Both the position numbers and the translations under genes were made by a program. Of a DNA stretch of 64,000 nucleotides, positions 23,750-35,998 are shown one piece after another; position 1 is the stretch's first letter; every line of letters begins with the position of its first letter. The DNA is from Stratiolaelaps scimitus (lineage: Eukaryota > Arthropoda > Arachnida > Mesostigmata > Laelapidae), in contig JABWDB010000006.1 of the NCBI GenBank assembly GCA_019614645.1, positions 2,356,001-2,420,000 of the forward strand. Direction: 5' to 3'. A model generated the notes under the pieces. It did no database searches and was not told the origin of the DNA. It saw nothing but the letters and a program-made list of their open reading frames with translations.

Positions 23750-26700
23750 TATATATATATGTATATATATATAAAATGCATAAGGTGGCGTGTTCTCTGC
23801 GTGCTCGACATCATTTGCTCTGTTGACCTATCAGACTGCGACCTTTGACAAACGCATGCGGGACTTGATCCAGGCGAGATTTGCAATTCGCCTGCGCTCT
23901 TGCATCCCCTCTGCCGTATTCTGCCTATTCTGCTATTTACTTGCCGTACGATGCTCTTCTAATTTCGCACATGACCGGGTCTCTGCGACCCTATCGTACT
24001 GGGCGTGCGGTTAGTTCTATGCTGGGAGAACCCAAAGACACAGGCCCGCACTTGCTCACAGAGGAGCATACTGCAAGGGTAGCTGCCCTCCTCAATGCTC
24101 TTAGATAGGTGCAAGACACCAATTTATGTCATTTCGACACCGGCGTCTAACAATAAATCGCCCCTCTAGTAATCTGTATTTGTTCACAATTTGTATCCTC
24201 GAGTCGAAGTTAACTGGACAAATTGAGACAATTAACGAGAGTTCCTTCATTTTGCTTGGTTTTAGCCTTTCTCATTGATTGCGAGTATTTTTTAATATCT
24301 TCGTCCAGTAGTGGCACTGAGTCTCCGGTGTACTCTGCCAGTGGTATATGATGTACTTTCCAAAGTTGCGAAGTCGAAAGCCATCCTTGAACGATTCCTA
24401 AAATCTGGTCATTGAGGTACTAACCAGCTGTTTTCAGTACAGGCTTTGTTTATAATAATGACCAGAACTGAAGGCATCGATCGGGCTTACGCTGCTATTG
24501 TTGTCGCGACTTTGTCGAGCGTAGACCACGTTATATGGACTATACTGAATACATTAGTCAAACGTAATTATTGTGACGATCGCAAACTAGTTTGCTGTCG
24601 ATATCGTGTAACAAAATCCCTCATCAAATTGTAAATCGGCGACTCCACCCATGCGATCTATGGAAGCGATCTGCCTTCGCACATAGTGAACGTGCCCATG
24701 TTACCGGCAGCTGAAAAGCTTCAGGGATTTGCTAGCTCTGTCGAAAACTATCCGCCATCGACACTGCACATGTATATTTCTAGTTTGGTTAGCTAATGTT
24801 TACCCCAAGTTTGTCTAATTCCCTACGCACCCCAGGCACTTCAGCGCAAGTTCACTTTCGTCTTGGCGCGTTCAACAAACACTAAATTCCGACTCACGTC
24901 GCGCAGACACGACACACACTCCTATGAGCAAACTGCTTTTGTGCTACCCAATCACCTTTTGTACAGGAGAGAGAGAGAGTATGAGATCTTTCTATAGGGA
25001 TGCGTTTGCTAGGTACTCTCCCGAGCCCGAAACGGATCCGCCTTTAGACAATAAGCTATAAATAACACGTTGGCACTATGGCTTGGAGTCGAGACAGTTT
25101 AAATCCCCGGGGGATGGATATGGGACACGCGAGCACCTGTGAGCGCATTTCCCCTGTTGCATCCCAGCTCCAAATCGCTGGCGTGGAACGTGCGATCGAC
25201 AGTTGTCGTCCTTGGCGTCCATTGTGATCTTCCTACTGGATGATATAGAAAGGCAACCGGATCTGTCTCCGATTGCTTCCACATAGCTGCCCAATGGTCG
25301 ATAGCTGTCAAATCGATCGACCAGTTCGGTGCGTTTCCCCGCAATGTTCCCGCATTCCTATTGCGTTTCATCCGACATCTATTTCTAATGGTTCACGAGC
25401 GATTCAAGCTCGTACCCAATATCGAGCGATATCATAAGTTGCATTGTATTGCCGTTCCTTAGCAAAAATCCCTCCAGGTTCATTGTTACGAAAGCCGGCA
25501 ACTAAAACTTCTCGTCCCGCGACGATTGCACTCCACTCGCACGGAGAGGTGTTCCGCTGTCGCGTTCAATCTCGCCCCAGCCCTACCGAAAGTACATCGA
25601 GCTATTTTTATTGGCTGAATAGATGGAACGTACAGCTGGGGTAGCCTGCTTGTGGTAGCCTCTTTTTTTTCGTACTCTAAAAACTGCTCTAACATAACCA
25701 GTAATTTTTTAGTAGGGCTCACTTTTGCGTGTATAGCTTTTAAGGGGATTACCTCAATAGCATGCCTGCTATTTATGGGAAACAGGCGAATTTATGCCGC
25801 CTTCTTCATATACCTTTAAATGTATTGTTCCTAATGCACGTCAGTCCTGTGTTCAACAGAAATATCCATTCGTGACTTATCTGTTATGTTTATGTCTTGC
25901 ATTGCTTTTTGTGAGATGTTAGCAAGTTCAATTTGCATCATTGAGAATGTTTTAAATACAGTTCCTTTAATTATTTTTCGTTTGGTATAGAACTCCGTAT
26001 TCTTATTTCATAAAAATCGTATCAAATCACACCTATTTTTTCCCCCTGATTCGATCAAGTTTGCGTTCGCTTTACTTCATCATTATTAGAGAATAATGCA
26101 TTAATTATATATGTTTTTATTAACAACTTAACAGTTCAATAGATTATCAGATATCGATTACGTAATACGCTCATTTTACAATGTTAGCGTTAGTCTATTC
26201 AATGAGACAACAGCCGTACAGCTCATTAGGGGGAAATCTCGTGAACAACTTGACTCCTCCTCATTTAGCTCCTGGAATCAATTCGGCAGAGTAGATAATG
26301 AGCACCGTGGTCGGAATATCATACGATTATATGACGATTTGTTCTACAAATGCTCTTTCAGCACCTTGACCTACACGGTCCTTGCGCCTGTTGTTGCGAA
26401 GGCTGTTTTGTGCTGAGACAACGTACCCGCTAGCGATCGTTTTGTTGAAATCGTTAAGCATTTTTATTTTGTGTATATGTCATGTGCTCAAAGTTAACAT
26501 CGTCCAATTCGCTATTAGTTGACACAGCGTCTCTCACAATAATTCCATCTATCGTGCAGGATTATCTACGTTTCCAGTACACTTTGTTTTCTCGTTCATA
26601 GTTTTCTATCCAAAGCGGTTGCGACTGCTGTACCTGCGTCGGTTATGCCATTAAGGAAACTGACTATCCGAACAGCTCCACAGGGAGGATATTTCGCTTA

Positions 26701-27368
26701 CGCCAACTCATGAGATCGCTTCATAGGATATTCGCTGCAAAAATCGCGATGAGCCATATTTGGCGGTTAGAATTTCTAGAGCAGCGAAAGCAAGAGATAA
26801 TATTGGGCGTATATTTTCACATACACGACAGGGAGTTTTATCATGACAGGGAAGGCGCTCTGCCTGCGGGCATGCCCTGGTGGACAAGGTAGGCAGTACC
26901 AAAAAGGGAGTTTTGTGGAGTCTGAGGTTCAAATCTGAGTGGAGTCATATTTACTTTTATGGGCAGTATCTCCGCAATAAGATTGTTAAGTAGTAGTGGC
27001 AACTAATGTGGTCTGCGGCATAGCTAGCACTGTGCAGAAAGGAAGGCACCGTACACCCCCTGTATGCGTCATAAATACTGCATGTTTACATACACGGGGC
27101 TTTCTACAGACACCCTATTGACCACAGTAGTTGTTCACAGACGTGAAGTGGACAGAGGTATTGAGAGAAAGTCTGGTCTTGAGAGAGTGAGAGAGAAGTA
27201 AAGCAGCTGAGAGTCAGCTAACCACGTCATGTCCGTACGGTGAGGAGGATGTGTGGTGCTCGTGGCTGGGCTTGTACACATCTCACCACCCTTTACTGAA
27301 GAATGCGATAAGCGATACCGGGAAGGGTGGTGCTGTTGAACATCGTCAACAGTTCCATAGGGGGGGGC

Positions 27369-27410
27369 GGCCATGGTGTTGGCATGCATTAGCATGCCAA
27401 CACCATGGCC
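27369..27410. repeat. Perfect 19-bp hairpin, 4-nt loop
   Basis: The arms at 27,369-27,387 and 27,392-27,410 are exact complements (GGCCATGGTGTTGGCATGC) around ATTA. A G run lies just before and a C run 25-30 bp after, so a longer imperfect stem is possible. An ATG in good context (27,405) lies in the right arm, in frame with the BOK-like exon 1. Confidence 0.95.
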
Positions 27411-27551
27411 TGTTGTTTATTGTTCTCCTCTTTTATAGCCCCCCCCGATCCCAGCGCCCCCCTACCGGTCTCCAGAGAGCAGACGGTCTCTGCTCCTCCT
27501 CTGGCGCGAACCGTTTGCATTCTTAACCACTACAATGTTATTAATAGAAAG

Positions 27552-27848
27552 ATGAATACTCATGGTGCCCCTTCGATTGTAACTGCTGTTGGTTGCAGAT
27601 TGTCATCGAGTATCGGTTGGAAAGCGGCACCAGTCACAACTGCAGAGGTGACGGAGCAGGCAAAGGCGTTATGCGGTCGTTACCTACGAGCGAAATTGCG
27701 CTCGTGCGGCCCAATGCACAAAAAGCTAGGATTGCAGAGGCTAAAATCTGTCTCGAACATGTGTTCAGGATACCCTACAAATGATGTCAGCACCAAACTT
27801 CGACTCATCTGTCAGGAGCTGGAGAGGACGCATCCCGATACCTTTCAG
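27552..27848 (+). CDS. BOK: BOK-like Bcl-2 family protein, exon 1 (BH4-like and BH3)
   Basis: Bcl-2 family proteins act at the mitochondrial and ER membranes to control outer-membrane permeability in apoptosis; BOK is a multidomain, Bax/Bak-like member. This exon gives residues 1-99. Residues 32-52 (EVTEQAKALCGRYLRAKLR) match the first helix of BOK, and residues 79-95 (VSTKLRLICQELERTHP) match its BH3 helix. The usual BH3 Gly-Asp pair is replaced here by Cys87-Gln88. The exon ends at a codon boundary before CAG|GTTAGT. I chose the ATG at 27,552 because it gives a family-like total of about 224 residues. An in-frame ATG at 27,405 would add 49 residues. An acceptor-like TTGGTTGCAG ending at 27,598 could instead mean that the start lies in an upstream exon. 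Confidence 0.82.
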
Positions 27849-29189
27849 GTTAGTTTGTTTCGGATCAACCAGTGACATGGGCTTGCTGTTGCTTAATATA
27901 ATAATAATAATAATACGATGTCTCGGTTTCGTTCCATCATGAGACCATTGCTAAGAACAGAAATCAAAGTGCAAACTATCTTTCTAAAATCGTATTCTTC
28001 TGATTATAAAGATTTGCGATGTCCAATGGACTTTACAAACGACCGTATTATTTCTCTACTATAACAGGTCTTTCTGTTTCGTAAATGGAAACCAAGCTTA
28101 CAGCTTCTAGAATGGGTAAACTTAGGATACCTGACAAAGTTCGTAATTGGAGCTATGGTCGTTAATATATAGATATATATACATTGCTATCGTATCGACG
28201 TAGAGGCACATATGCCCCTAGTTAAACCTTCGATCGCTATCGATCGAAGAAGTTGGCGATGTCAGGGCCGAAGGGTAACGACAGCCAATGGAACCGGGAG
28301 AGGGTCTGAGTCAAGTAGAGGTTTTAGACGCTGTCGGACCCTTCTAGGAGTTGACTGCCGGACAATCAGGCGGCGGACCAATTGCACTATTCTGGCGGGG
28401 GTCACGGAGAGGCTGAGGAGGCAAATAGTTTTTGTAGAACCACTGATTGCTTGAAAGGTTCGTTTTTGAAACAGTTCACATGTATTCGAGCCATACTGTT
28501 ATTTCTAGCGATCATACCTGCCACATGAGCTGCCTTTAGCTATACTATGATAGGCGTAAAAGTGAATCAACGATTTGCAACGAGGATACAAAGATAGTTA
28601 GCTTTGAAGTTTTATAAAATTTAGCTTCAATAGACATTGCCATATCATTGTATCTATATAGTCGACACGCCAACTACAGGTCGTGGGTACACTTCAACCA
28701 CTTTTCTTGGATAGTATTTCGCCGCAAAGGTCGTCGTGTCTCAGGGTCACGTTCCTCTCACCAAAGGGATTCCTCACGGGTACCGTTTGTGCACAAAAAA
28801 GGGAATCCCTCTCTGAGAAACCTCCTGCAGGAATAAAATTCTATGGGGTCGTTCACTATGATATCAAGCAAGGTCAGCTTCTAGAAGCTATACCATATGA
28901 CCTAAGCTACGCATCTGCACTCATGTCCAGACAGGTCGTCAGAATTTTCAATGCGTGAACGAGCTGTAGCTTCCCTCTAGAATACTATAACCCATCATGG
29001 CAATGCTGTTGCTCGAAAAAGTGTCGAACAAGAGGCCATCTTGTGGTGCATCAATCTCTCCCACGCTATCGAATCGCCTTGAACGAACAACCTGCGAAAA
29101 ATTACAACGACAACGAGCACTAAAGAACACGCACGCGGTTTCTGTTATGCAGACTTCCCAACCTTAACAAGATGAAACTTAATAAGCCT

Positions 29190-29345
29190 TGGGCATGGCG
29201 AGAATAGAGGAGCGTAGGACGTCTAAATTGCGAAGCTGCCGGTTCGGGTTATCCCTCCGGTGACACCATCACGGACACCAACAGGATAGCCACTATTTGG
29301 CTACCGTGCTATCTCTTTATCATTATTATTATTATTACTATTGTT
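29190..29345 (+). repeat. Possible tRNA-like SINE with ATT tail
   Basis: A B-box-like stretch (GCCGGTTCGGGTTATCCC) lies about 40 bp after a weak A-box-like stretch (TGGCGAGAATAGAGG). About 60 bp later the sequence ends in an (ATT)n/(GTT)n tail. The order head-body-simple tail fits a SINE, but there is no second copy in the window to prove it. Confidence 0.3.
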
Positions 29346-30826
29346 GTTTTTGTTATTGTCTTTCTGACTACGAGCATCTTTCTCCGAAAGAGCTCTGTAG
29401 ACAGAGGTTGAGCAAAGGACAGGGACACTTCGGCTCGAAAAACGAGAACAGAAGAAATAGCGCTAGAGAGTAGGAGAGTTTGACCGAGGAGACAGACAGC
29501 TGGCAGTGTTCACACAGCCGAACGTGGCCACTTCGATTGGCCCTTCTTGCCTCGGGTGGTGGCCAATGTTTAGTCAGCCAGCCGCAGATGCTTCCCTGTG
29601 TGAGATGACGTCCACCGAAATGTCGGACGTCGAACAACCTAACCAGTTTGACATATATATATATATAATACATAGCAGCATTCGCCTGCATCGCGGGGCT
29701 CCGAGGTTTGGTTGAAGGAGACATTGATGGTTTGATTCTAGAAGGATTTTATGTTCAATTCGACCGAAAGGCTCATTAGTTACTAAATTTAGATGTATAA
29801 CAAACTATGTGTTCGGGCTGACACCTCTCTGTACTAGCAGGGTCTCCCAATGAGCGACTGTGTTGGAAATATAGGGCACGCCGGAGTCTTTAATATTAAG
29901 GTATCAAAAGTAAGTATTATTATTGTATATTATATGTGAAATATTTCTACATTGAGCTGTTGTCTCAAATATTTCCTGCATGAACGGATAATATTTGCTC
30001 GAATCAATCGTCCAATTCGCTCTAGATGTTATGTCCTCTCTCCAAATTAAAGTTGAAGGCCTTGCATAGGGCCCTAACGATGCAGTTTCCACTCGCAGAG
30101 AAAACGTCGCCCCGAATAGCACGCCTAAATGTCTAGCGCTGTTTTACATTATAAATGCAATTATAACGTTTAGCTGACCTTATATATATATATATATATA
30201 TAAATAATATAATATTTTTTTACTGCAAACTGTTTTATAAAAGGGCATCATGTGTCATTTGACAGTATGTCACAGATTGCATGAAGAGTACAAGGTGTGC
30301 AGGGAGTGTTGAATGTAAGCGAAGAATATCATCTAAGACGAAATAAATACGTTTTCTCGGTATTTTTGCTCGATACCGAAGCGAACATAGAATCCTCGTA
30401 CGAAGACGCTCAAGGTTACGAAAAGGTTTGGAAGTGCTCTAGGGCGGAGCTTCGCTTTTCGACGGTGGGACCCCAAATCCAAATGACTTTTGCGCATGAC
30501 ATTACTATTTTAACATATTCCTTGCGGTCGTGGCTGACCCATATTGTCGAAAGGCTAGCGCATTATGACAGCGCCGTAGCTCGTTTGCGAAGGCGTCCCC
30601 AGAACGAGTATTTGCTTAGACGCACACGCACACACGCACTCAGCCCCAACGTGCGCGCATGATGCACAAATTCAAAGCATGTGACACATAGATAAGCCAT
30701 TATTGGTCGTGGCTGATTATGGATAGTTAGCGAGGTACGAAAACCTTGCTATCACAAGTATTGTACTTTCGCTGAGATCTCGATGTGTGCCCTACCTTCA
30801 AAAGGTAAATATGGATGGACATTCCT

Positions 30827-30830
<4 letters not shown>

Positions 30831-30864
<34 letters not shown>
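30831..30864. repeat. TA microsatellite
   Basis: About 34 bp of uninterrupted (TA)n inside intron 1 of the BOK-like gene; a shorter run lies at 30,180-30,202. Confidence 0.9.
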
Positions 30865-30869
<5 letters not shown>

Positions 30870-31319
30870 CCAATAGAAGCTAGAAAAGAAGCTGGCATTA
30901 TCTCGATCAGCTCGGCCCCCGCTCTAAATGATGAAGGCTGATATATTTGTCATGATAAATAAGTCACGACAACTCATAAAAAACATTCTCCCATCAGACA
31001 CTGCTCACCCCCCCATATCTCCACCCCGATCTGCTGCGACTCACGTTGCAGAAAACTTTTACTGCTGTCCAATTCAACGAACTTTCATAGCTCCTTCATC
31101 GTTCATCATGGTGGCCCGTGGCCCATTTCGGAAGGTCGTGCTCAGGTTTTAGCTGCTAGAAAGTTAGTTGACTGCTTATCGGAGCAAGTAACCTCATTAA
31201 CGCGGTTCACCTCGCCCCAGGTAGCGAGAACGTAGGGAACGCAGAGAATGCACCTGATTAGATAACACACCGGCGCGGATCGGAGTCAACAATTTCACCT
31301 CGAGGCCGCTAAGCTACCA

Positions 31320-32300
31320 GCTTGAGTAGTGCAAAGCAGATCGCCTTTAGCCCGCATGTTACGGGGCTACGTCTCGCGTTGTAAGGACAAGGCTGTGGTG
31401 TCATGGGTTGCTATTTCTACGCGCTTTTTTTTTGTGCTACCTGGACCAGTCGCATCGCAGCCACGTATCGTTACTGTTGCCGCTGCTACGAGCAGCACTA
31501 CGAGCAGATCCAGATGGCTTCGCGCAACGTGGCGGTCGTCACGGTGGTTCGTTCCGAGACTTTCTGAACGGAATACGAACTAGGTCCATGCCCATGCCTG
31601 CTAGCTCCGGGAGCACAGCCAGCACAGGACAGCAAAGGCTAGCCCATAGGACCGCTTGGCCGAACGCGCGAGAGCGACGACTGCGGGCCGACACGGTGGC
31701 TGTATAAGCCACCGTCAGAAGCCATCCCACTGCCCAAGCAGTGGCCGGCAGTCGGCAGTGCAGGCAGAAATAAGCGTAGCTGTAAGCGAGCTGTGTAAAT
31801 TATTCAGCCACACTGATCTCGATGGCGTCGGCGTGCGCGGCGAAGGCTGCAACCGCGCTGCGTTCGTGATGGCGGCCCGGCGAGCGCGCGAGCGAGTGAA
31901 CAGTCAAGCAGGCGAGATACCGGCGAGCAAATGTATGGTGTCTGGAGGTGTACCAGAGGCGGCATGGACGGGAACGACTCGTCCGAAATACACGTTCTAT
32001 CCAAAGAGCCGAACGACGCATGAGAAAGAGAACGCCCTTCTGATGGTTAGCTCTGCCGTACGACGAAGACCGAGAGGAAGATCCGCTCCCCTTCTCCGGC
32101 CCCGCCTCGACTAGTCACAACAGGGCGATGGGAGTATCAGAGGCAGTTGCTCCGGCGGTTGCTGCTGCTGTTGTGGCTGTAACAACGCTTGAAGTCGTGG
32201 ACGATGCCGAGGTACGGGACGACAGGGCTGTTGGAGTCCCCGAGTCGTTTTCTAGGGACGGGTCTTAGTCAGTCGTTTTGGTATGAACTCCAACCTTCGC
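31320..32300. other. GC- and CpG-rich island inside the BOK-like intron
   Basis: About 1 kb of clearly G+C- and CpG-richer sequence than its AT-rich surroundings. Overlapping frames stay open on both strands (for example 31,656-32,114 plus) but show no domain. It may be an alternative promoter or first exon, an unrelated short gene, or untranslated sequence. No TATA box or splice pair could be assigned with confidence. Confidence 0.35.
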
Positions 32301-32588
32301 TGACTTCTACAACGGCGAAATGACCCGAGGGATTGGATGTGTCGGCTGAAAGAGAGGCATCAAGGTAGCATGTATGAGTCGTGGGTAACGTATCACCTTG
32401 GGGTGGTTCCGCTGAGCTGCGCCCGAGTGGGCTTCCTCAAGAAAGCGCTGTGTATTATGTGACTACCTGACTTAGCTGGTATTTTTGCCTTTGTTAACGG
32501 ATTAAGGAACATCAGTGACATGTACGCTGTGCGGAAAGTAACTGCTTATGTTTTGTGTCTAAGGTCTATTAGTTATGGGATCAGCATC

Positions 32589-32632
<44 letters not shown>
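32589..32632. repeat. Compound TA/GA microsatellite
   Basis: About 25 bp of (TA)n run directly into (GA)n, the same arrangement as at 838-890. Confidence 0.9.
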
Positions 32633-33675
32633 CATGTATATCCTATTTACCAGATGACTCAGATTTGTATCAGTTCTATCAGCACGTGCAGCTGGAACGC
32701 CAGCGACGACATCCACTCGGACATTGACAGGCGAACAGTTTGGGCCACTGGTCGGCTTCCTTAGTCTCGACTTGTGCTTACTTCAAGGATCCTGAGTGCT
32801 TAGGTTGAATTCATGCACCACTGTTGACGGGTGCTCACAACATCCCTCCTGCTGCCACTTCCAGTCCCGTCCAGTCAAATATTGAATTGTTGCTAACTTC
32901 ACTGGACATTAAGGAAGAAAGCTAGTCACCACTGATCCTAAACCTGACATCCACTCTACAGCGTTTTCAGCAGGGCACGTGCATTTGTTGGCTCGCCTGC
33001 ATACAGGTTTATTTTGGTTATGCATTACTTGTAAGAAGCATGGTATCATTCAGCCGTTTCTATGGCGGGCCTATGCACAGTATGCCTTCAACTCACATGA
33101 CCCCCCCCCAATATATATATATATATATAAACAGCGATTTGGCTATCAGTATGTGTTCCTCAAACAGGGCTTATACCAAGCACATTTTCGGTGAGGTGTT
33201 GAAGAACTGCCAACCGCATAGTGAAATCCTACCACTCTTCGTGCTGCTCGTACAATGCGAGAACAAAGGGAATCATCTATGGCTATCTACAGATAATAAC
33301 ATAGTACATATTCGCTAGAACGACAGCGAACGAGAAGACACTGCGGACGACAGGGTAGACAGTAGTCATTATAGTTCCGGTTGTTGACGGTGATCGTTGC
33401 GTTCTCGGTTGTTACAGGGAGCAAGTGAATTCGTCGAGTTGACGTCACTCAGCTAGCGACCGTCATTGCTTTATTCTAGTCAAAGCAAAAAACACAAGTG
33501 TGTGTCGTCGATGTCGTTAGGACTTTTGATTGGCAGCTGTACCGATTCTGGGTAGGCAAACTGGGAACAGTATTGTCTCAAAGAAAAAGCGCCGTTTTGG
33601 TTATGAACGCATGCGAATCTTCGACTTGATGCGATTGTAGATATGTAGAAGCATTGGCCTATCTCACCTCAAGTA

Positions 33676-33898
33676 GCGACACGCTCTGTGCTCCTAAAGG
33701 TTTTCGGGCTGACTCCCAGCCGACATTTAACAAAGTCCACGGTACAACTGCCTTTAACATTGCTTCGTATGACGGACCCCTTGAAAAATGCAGATGTGCA
33801 ACGGTGAGGATCGACTCCGTGCACCTACGTGTCTCCTCCGATTGCAAGGCGCAAACGAATACATCAAGCCTCCGGGCTCGACACGCTCTGTGCTCCTA
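33676..33898. repeat. 20-bp direct repeat flanking about 180 bp
   Basis: CGACACGCTCTGTGCTCCTA occurs exactly at 33,676-33,695 and again at 33,879-33,898. The 183 bp between have no recognisable features. The repeat is too long for a usual target-site duplication. Confidence 0.8.
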
Positions 33899-34867
33899 CC
33901 TAATCGTATAATGCTGATATTTAGCTGGCAGTTGTCGCCGATCTATGCGACATGAAGTCGGAAAGTTGCAGGCTATCAATTCATCTCGGAGCGGTGCGTT
34001 TTTGCGAAATAACTATTACTTGAGAGACCTCCTCTGTCACTTCGTTGCGACGAACGCGAGGCGTGCATTTGACAGCCACACGTGAATAATGCACTTCAAT
34101 ATTATCGGGCCCTCCAATTGGTACTCGAACTCGGGGAAGCGAGACCCAATTTCCCTTGTTCGCCCGGCGCCGAAAGCAGTCTAGCAAGTCGAATATCCCA
34201 GCGTTACGTTGAGTGGACGTCGCCCACCAAACAAAATCACCACAAAGCAAATTCACCGCTGAGGGGCCCCCGAATATCGGCACAACAAGGCAACCAAGAG
34301 GTCAAAAGCTCCCTAGTGGCCGCAGGCTTCGTTAAATATACAGCGAAATAATATTGGTACCGTAGAACACTCAGTTAATTGTAGGAGAAAGTGATGTAGC
34401 ACAACGGTTGACTATGGAGGTGTCAACTGAAGGCAAGGGATTATGATCTGATCCTCTTAATCCGTAATGTAGGTTAGGTAGATCGTGACATCGGTTAAGA
34501 GCGACGCGAGAGTAACGAGAATGACCTCTATTTTTATTAACTCGATGACTGTTAATTACAGCTGGAATGTTAACATTATACAATTGGATATTGTACTAAC
34601 TAACTCAGAGATAAATAGCTATAGAGCTGGACAGTGTACGTGTTCAGATGCCTTACGATGAGAATCTAAGGCTGGATGAGCTTAATTAATCTGCAAGCTA
34701 GCAATTTCGTCGTGAACGATGTATAGGCGAAGGAACTAGGGCCGTTATTCTTAACGCGAATTTAATAGGTTTGTTAGCTGGTCTCACACTCCTTTCATCG
34801 AAGAGAAGCTTGTAGTGAAAAGGATTCCCCGTCTTGCATCCTCTCCTTAAAGCTGCAACACACATCC

Positions 34868-34943
34868 CGTTGCATGACATATAAGAGAACTTAAGCATTC
34901 TATGCAGTTCCTTTAATAAATCAATAAAGCCTTACTTACTTAC
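34868..34943 (+). repeat. SINE-like element, 3' part (copy 2)
   Basis: The body and tail match copy 1 at 3,031-3,190 in opposite orientation: CATATAAGAGAACTTAAGCA, then CAGTTCCTTTAATAAATC, AATAAAGC and a tail of TTAC units. The tRNA-like head is not recognisable just upstream, so this copy may be 5' truncated or diverged. Confidence 0.65.
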
Positions 34944-35937
34944 CATCAGACCTGCTATAAGAATACATGAACATTGTGCCACCTTATTTCTGTCTTTATA
35001 CCAAGGCTATAATTTCTGAGATACCATAGAGATTATACCAAGCGTTTACCTTCTGTGAAACTTCACCACAATGGGATCTACAACTCGAGTAGCTGAGTAC
35101 TGAGTTTTGGCGCAAATCGTCGGCCCACTTCCATCTGCTATATATCAGTACTCTCAGTGCTCCACTCGAAGGGTACAGAAATCAGACTTCGTAAGTGTTT
35201 CCTTATGTAAAATGCTATTGGCTCCTGTCTTACGCACGTCCAGCGGAGGCGGTCTGCCTTGTAAACTGCGAAACTTCCGCTTTTCGGAAGCTATGCTATC
35301 CTATTTTATGAGGCTGTTTCCATATTTATAATCAAGTAAGGGTTAGAGATACAGTGAAGCATACTGCGACCCAGCGGTCGGCGTTCGGCAGCTTAGTTCG
35401 GTCCGAATCACTGGGGCTGTATCACTCTGGGTCTCGATAGTCATATATCATAGCAACCAACGGCCAGACCGAGAATTCGGATGGTGGGTGGCTCAAGCGG
35501 GTCGAGCTGTGCCTAAAATAATACATACGTCGCACGGCAAATCCACGTCGTGTAGCAACGCCTGTTCTAGTTCCTTTGGCAAACCGCCATTGGACGGTGG
35601 CTAGCGAGGGTACGATACGTTACGCTGTCCTGCTCATAATCTCAGTGAGTATATGCGTTCTGGTTGCGCTTTTTTTTGGAATGGGTTGGGCTTATGTATT
35701 TTTCGTAGGTCCAGTATACCAGCGTTATGTCTATCGCAGGGCACTTCTCCTGACACGGAGGCTCATCACCGTTCGCCTGCAAAAGTCTATGAATGCCAAT
35801 GAGAAAGTTTTTCGTTAGCTGACCCTCGACTTTCTTCTCTTGTTCATAGGTATCGGCATCATTGTATAGCATCGCTTCAGAGACCTCGGGGATGTGAGGC
35901 TTAAACACGAGCAGTTGGAGTGTTTGAGCCAGTAGAA

Positions 35938-35998
35938 GCGATTATTTGTTGCCTATTGTAGCATTTATTACATGCTACAATAGGCAACAAATAATCGC
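35938..35998. repeat. Perfect 27-bp hairpin, 7-nt loop
   Basis: The arms at 35,938-35,964 and 35,972-35,998 are exact complements around TTATTAC. The left arm starts GCGATTATTTGTTGCC. It is the longest perfect short-loop inverted repeat in the window. There is no open frame, and the arm ends are not the ends of a larger repeat that I can see. Confidence 0.95.

Larger units (their letters stand above)
21920..27551. other. Intergenic or intronic stretch without supported genes
   Basis: No exon is supported. The stretch holds the TA-centred inverted repeat at 23,670-23,749, a long AT-rich section around 25,700-26,600, and short open frames without motifs (for example 23,881-24,108 plus, 26,708-26,932 minus). 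The last 200 bp before 27,552 carry poly-G and poly-C runs around a perfect hairpin. Confidence 0.5.

Noticed and set aside
26708..26950. Possible tRNA around GAGGTTCAAATCTGAG
   Set aside because: The B box is present, but the upstream sequence does not pair as D and anticodon arms.
31255..31325. A-box-like TAGCTTAGCGG on the minus strand
   Set aside because: The following B box is too degenerate and there is no cloverleaf or second repeat copy.
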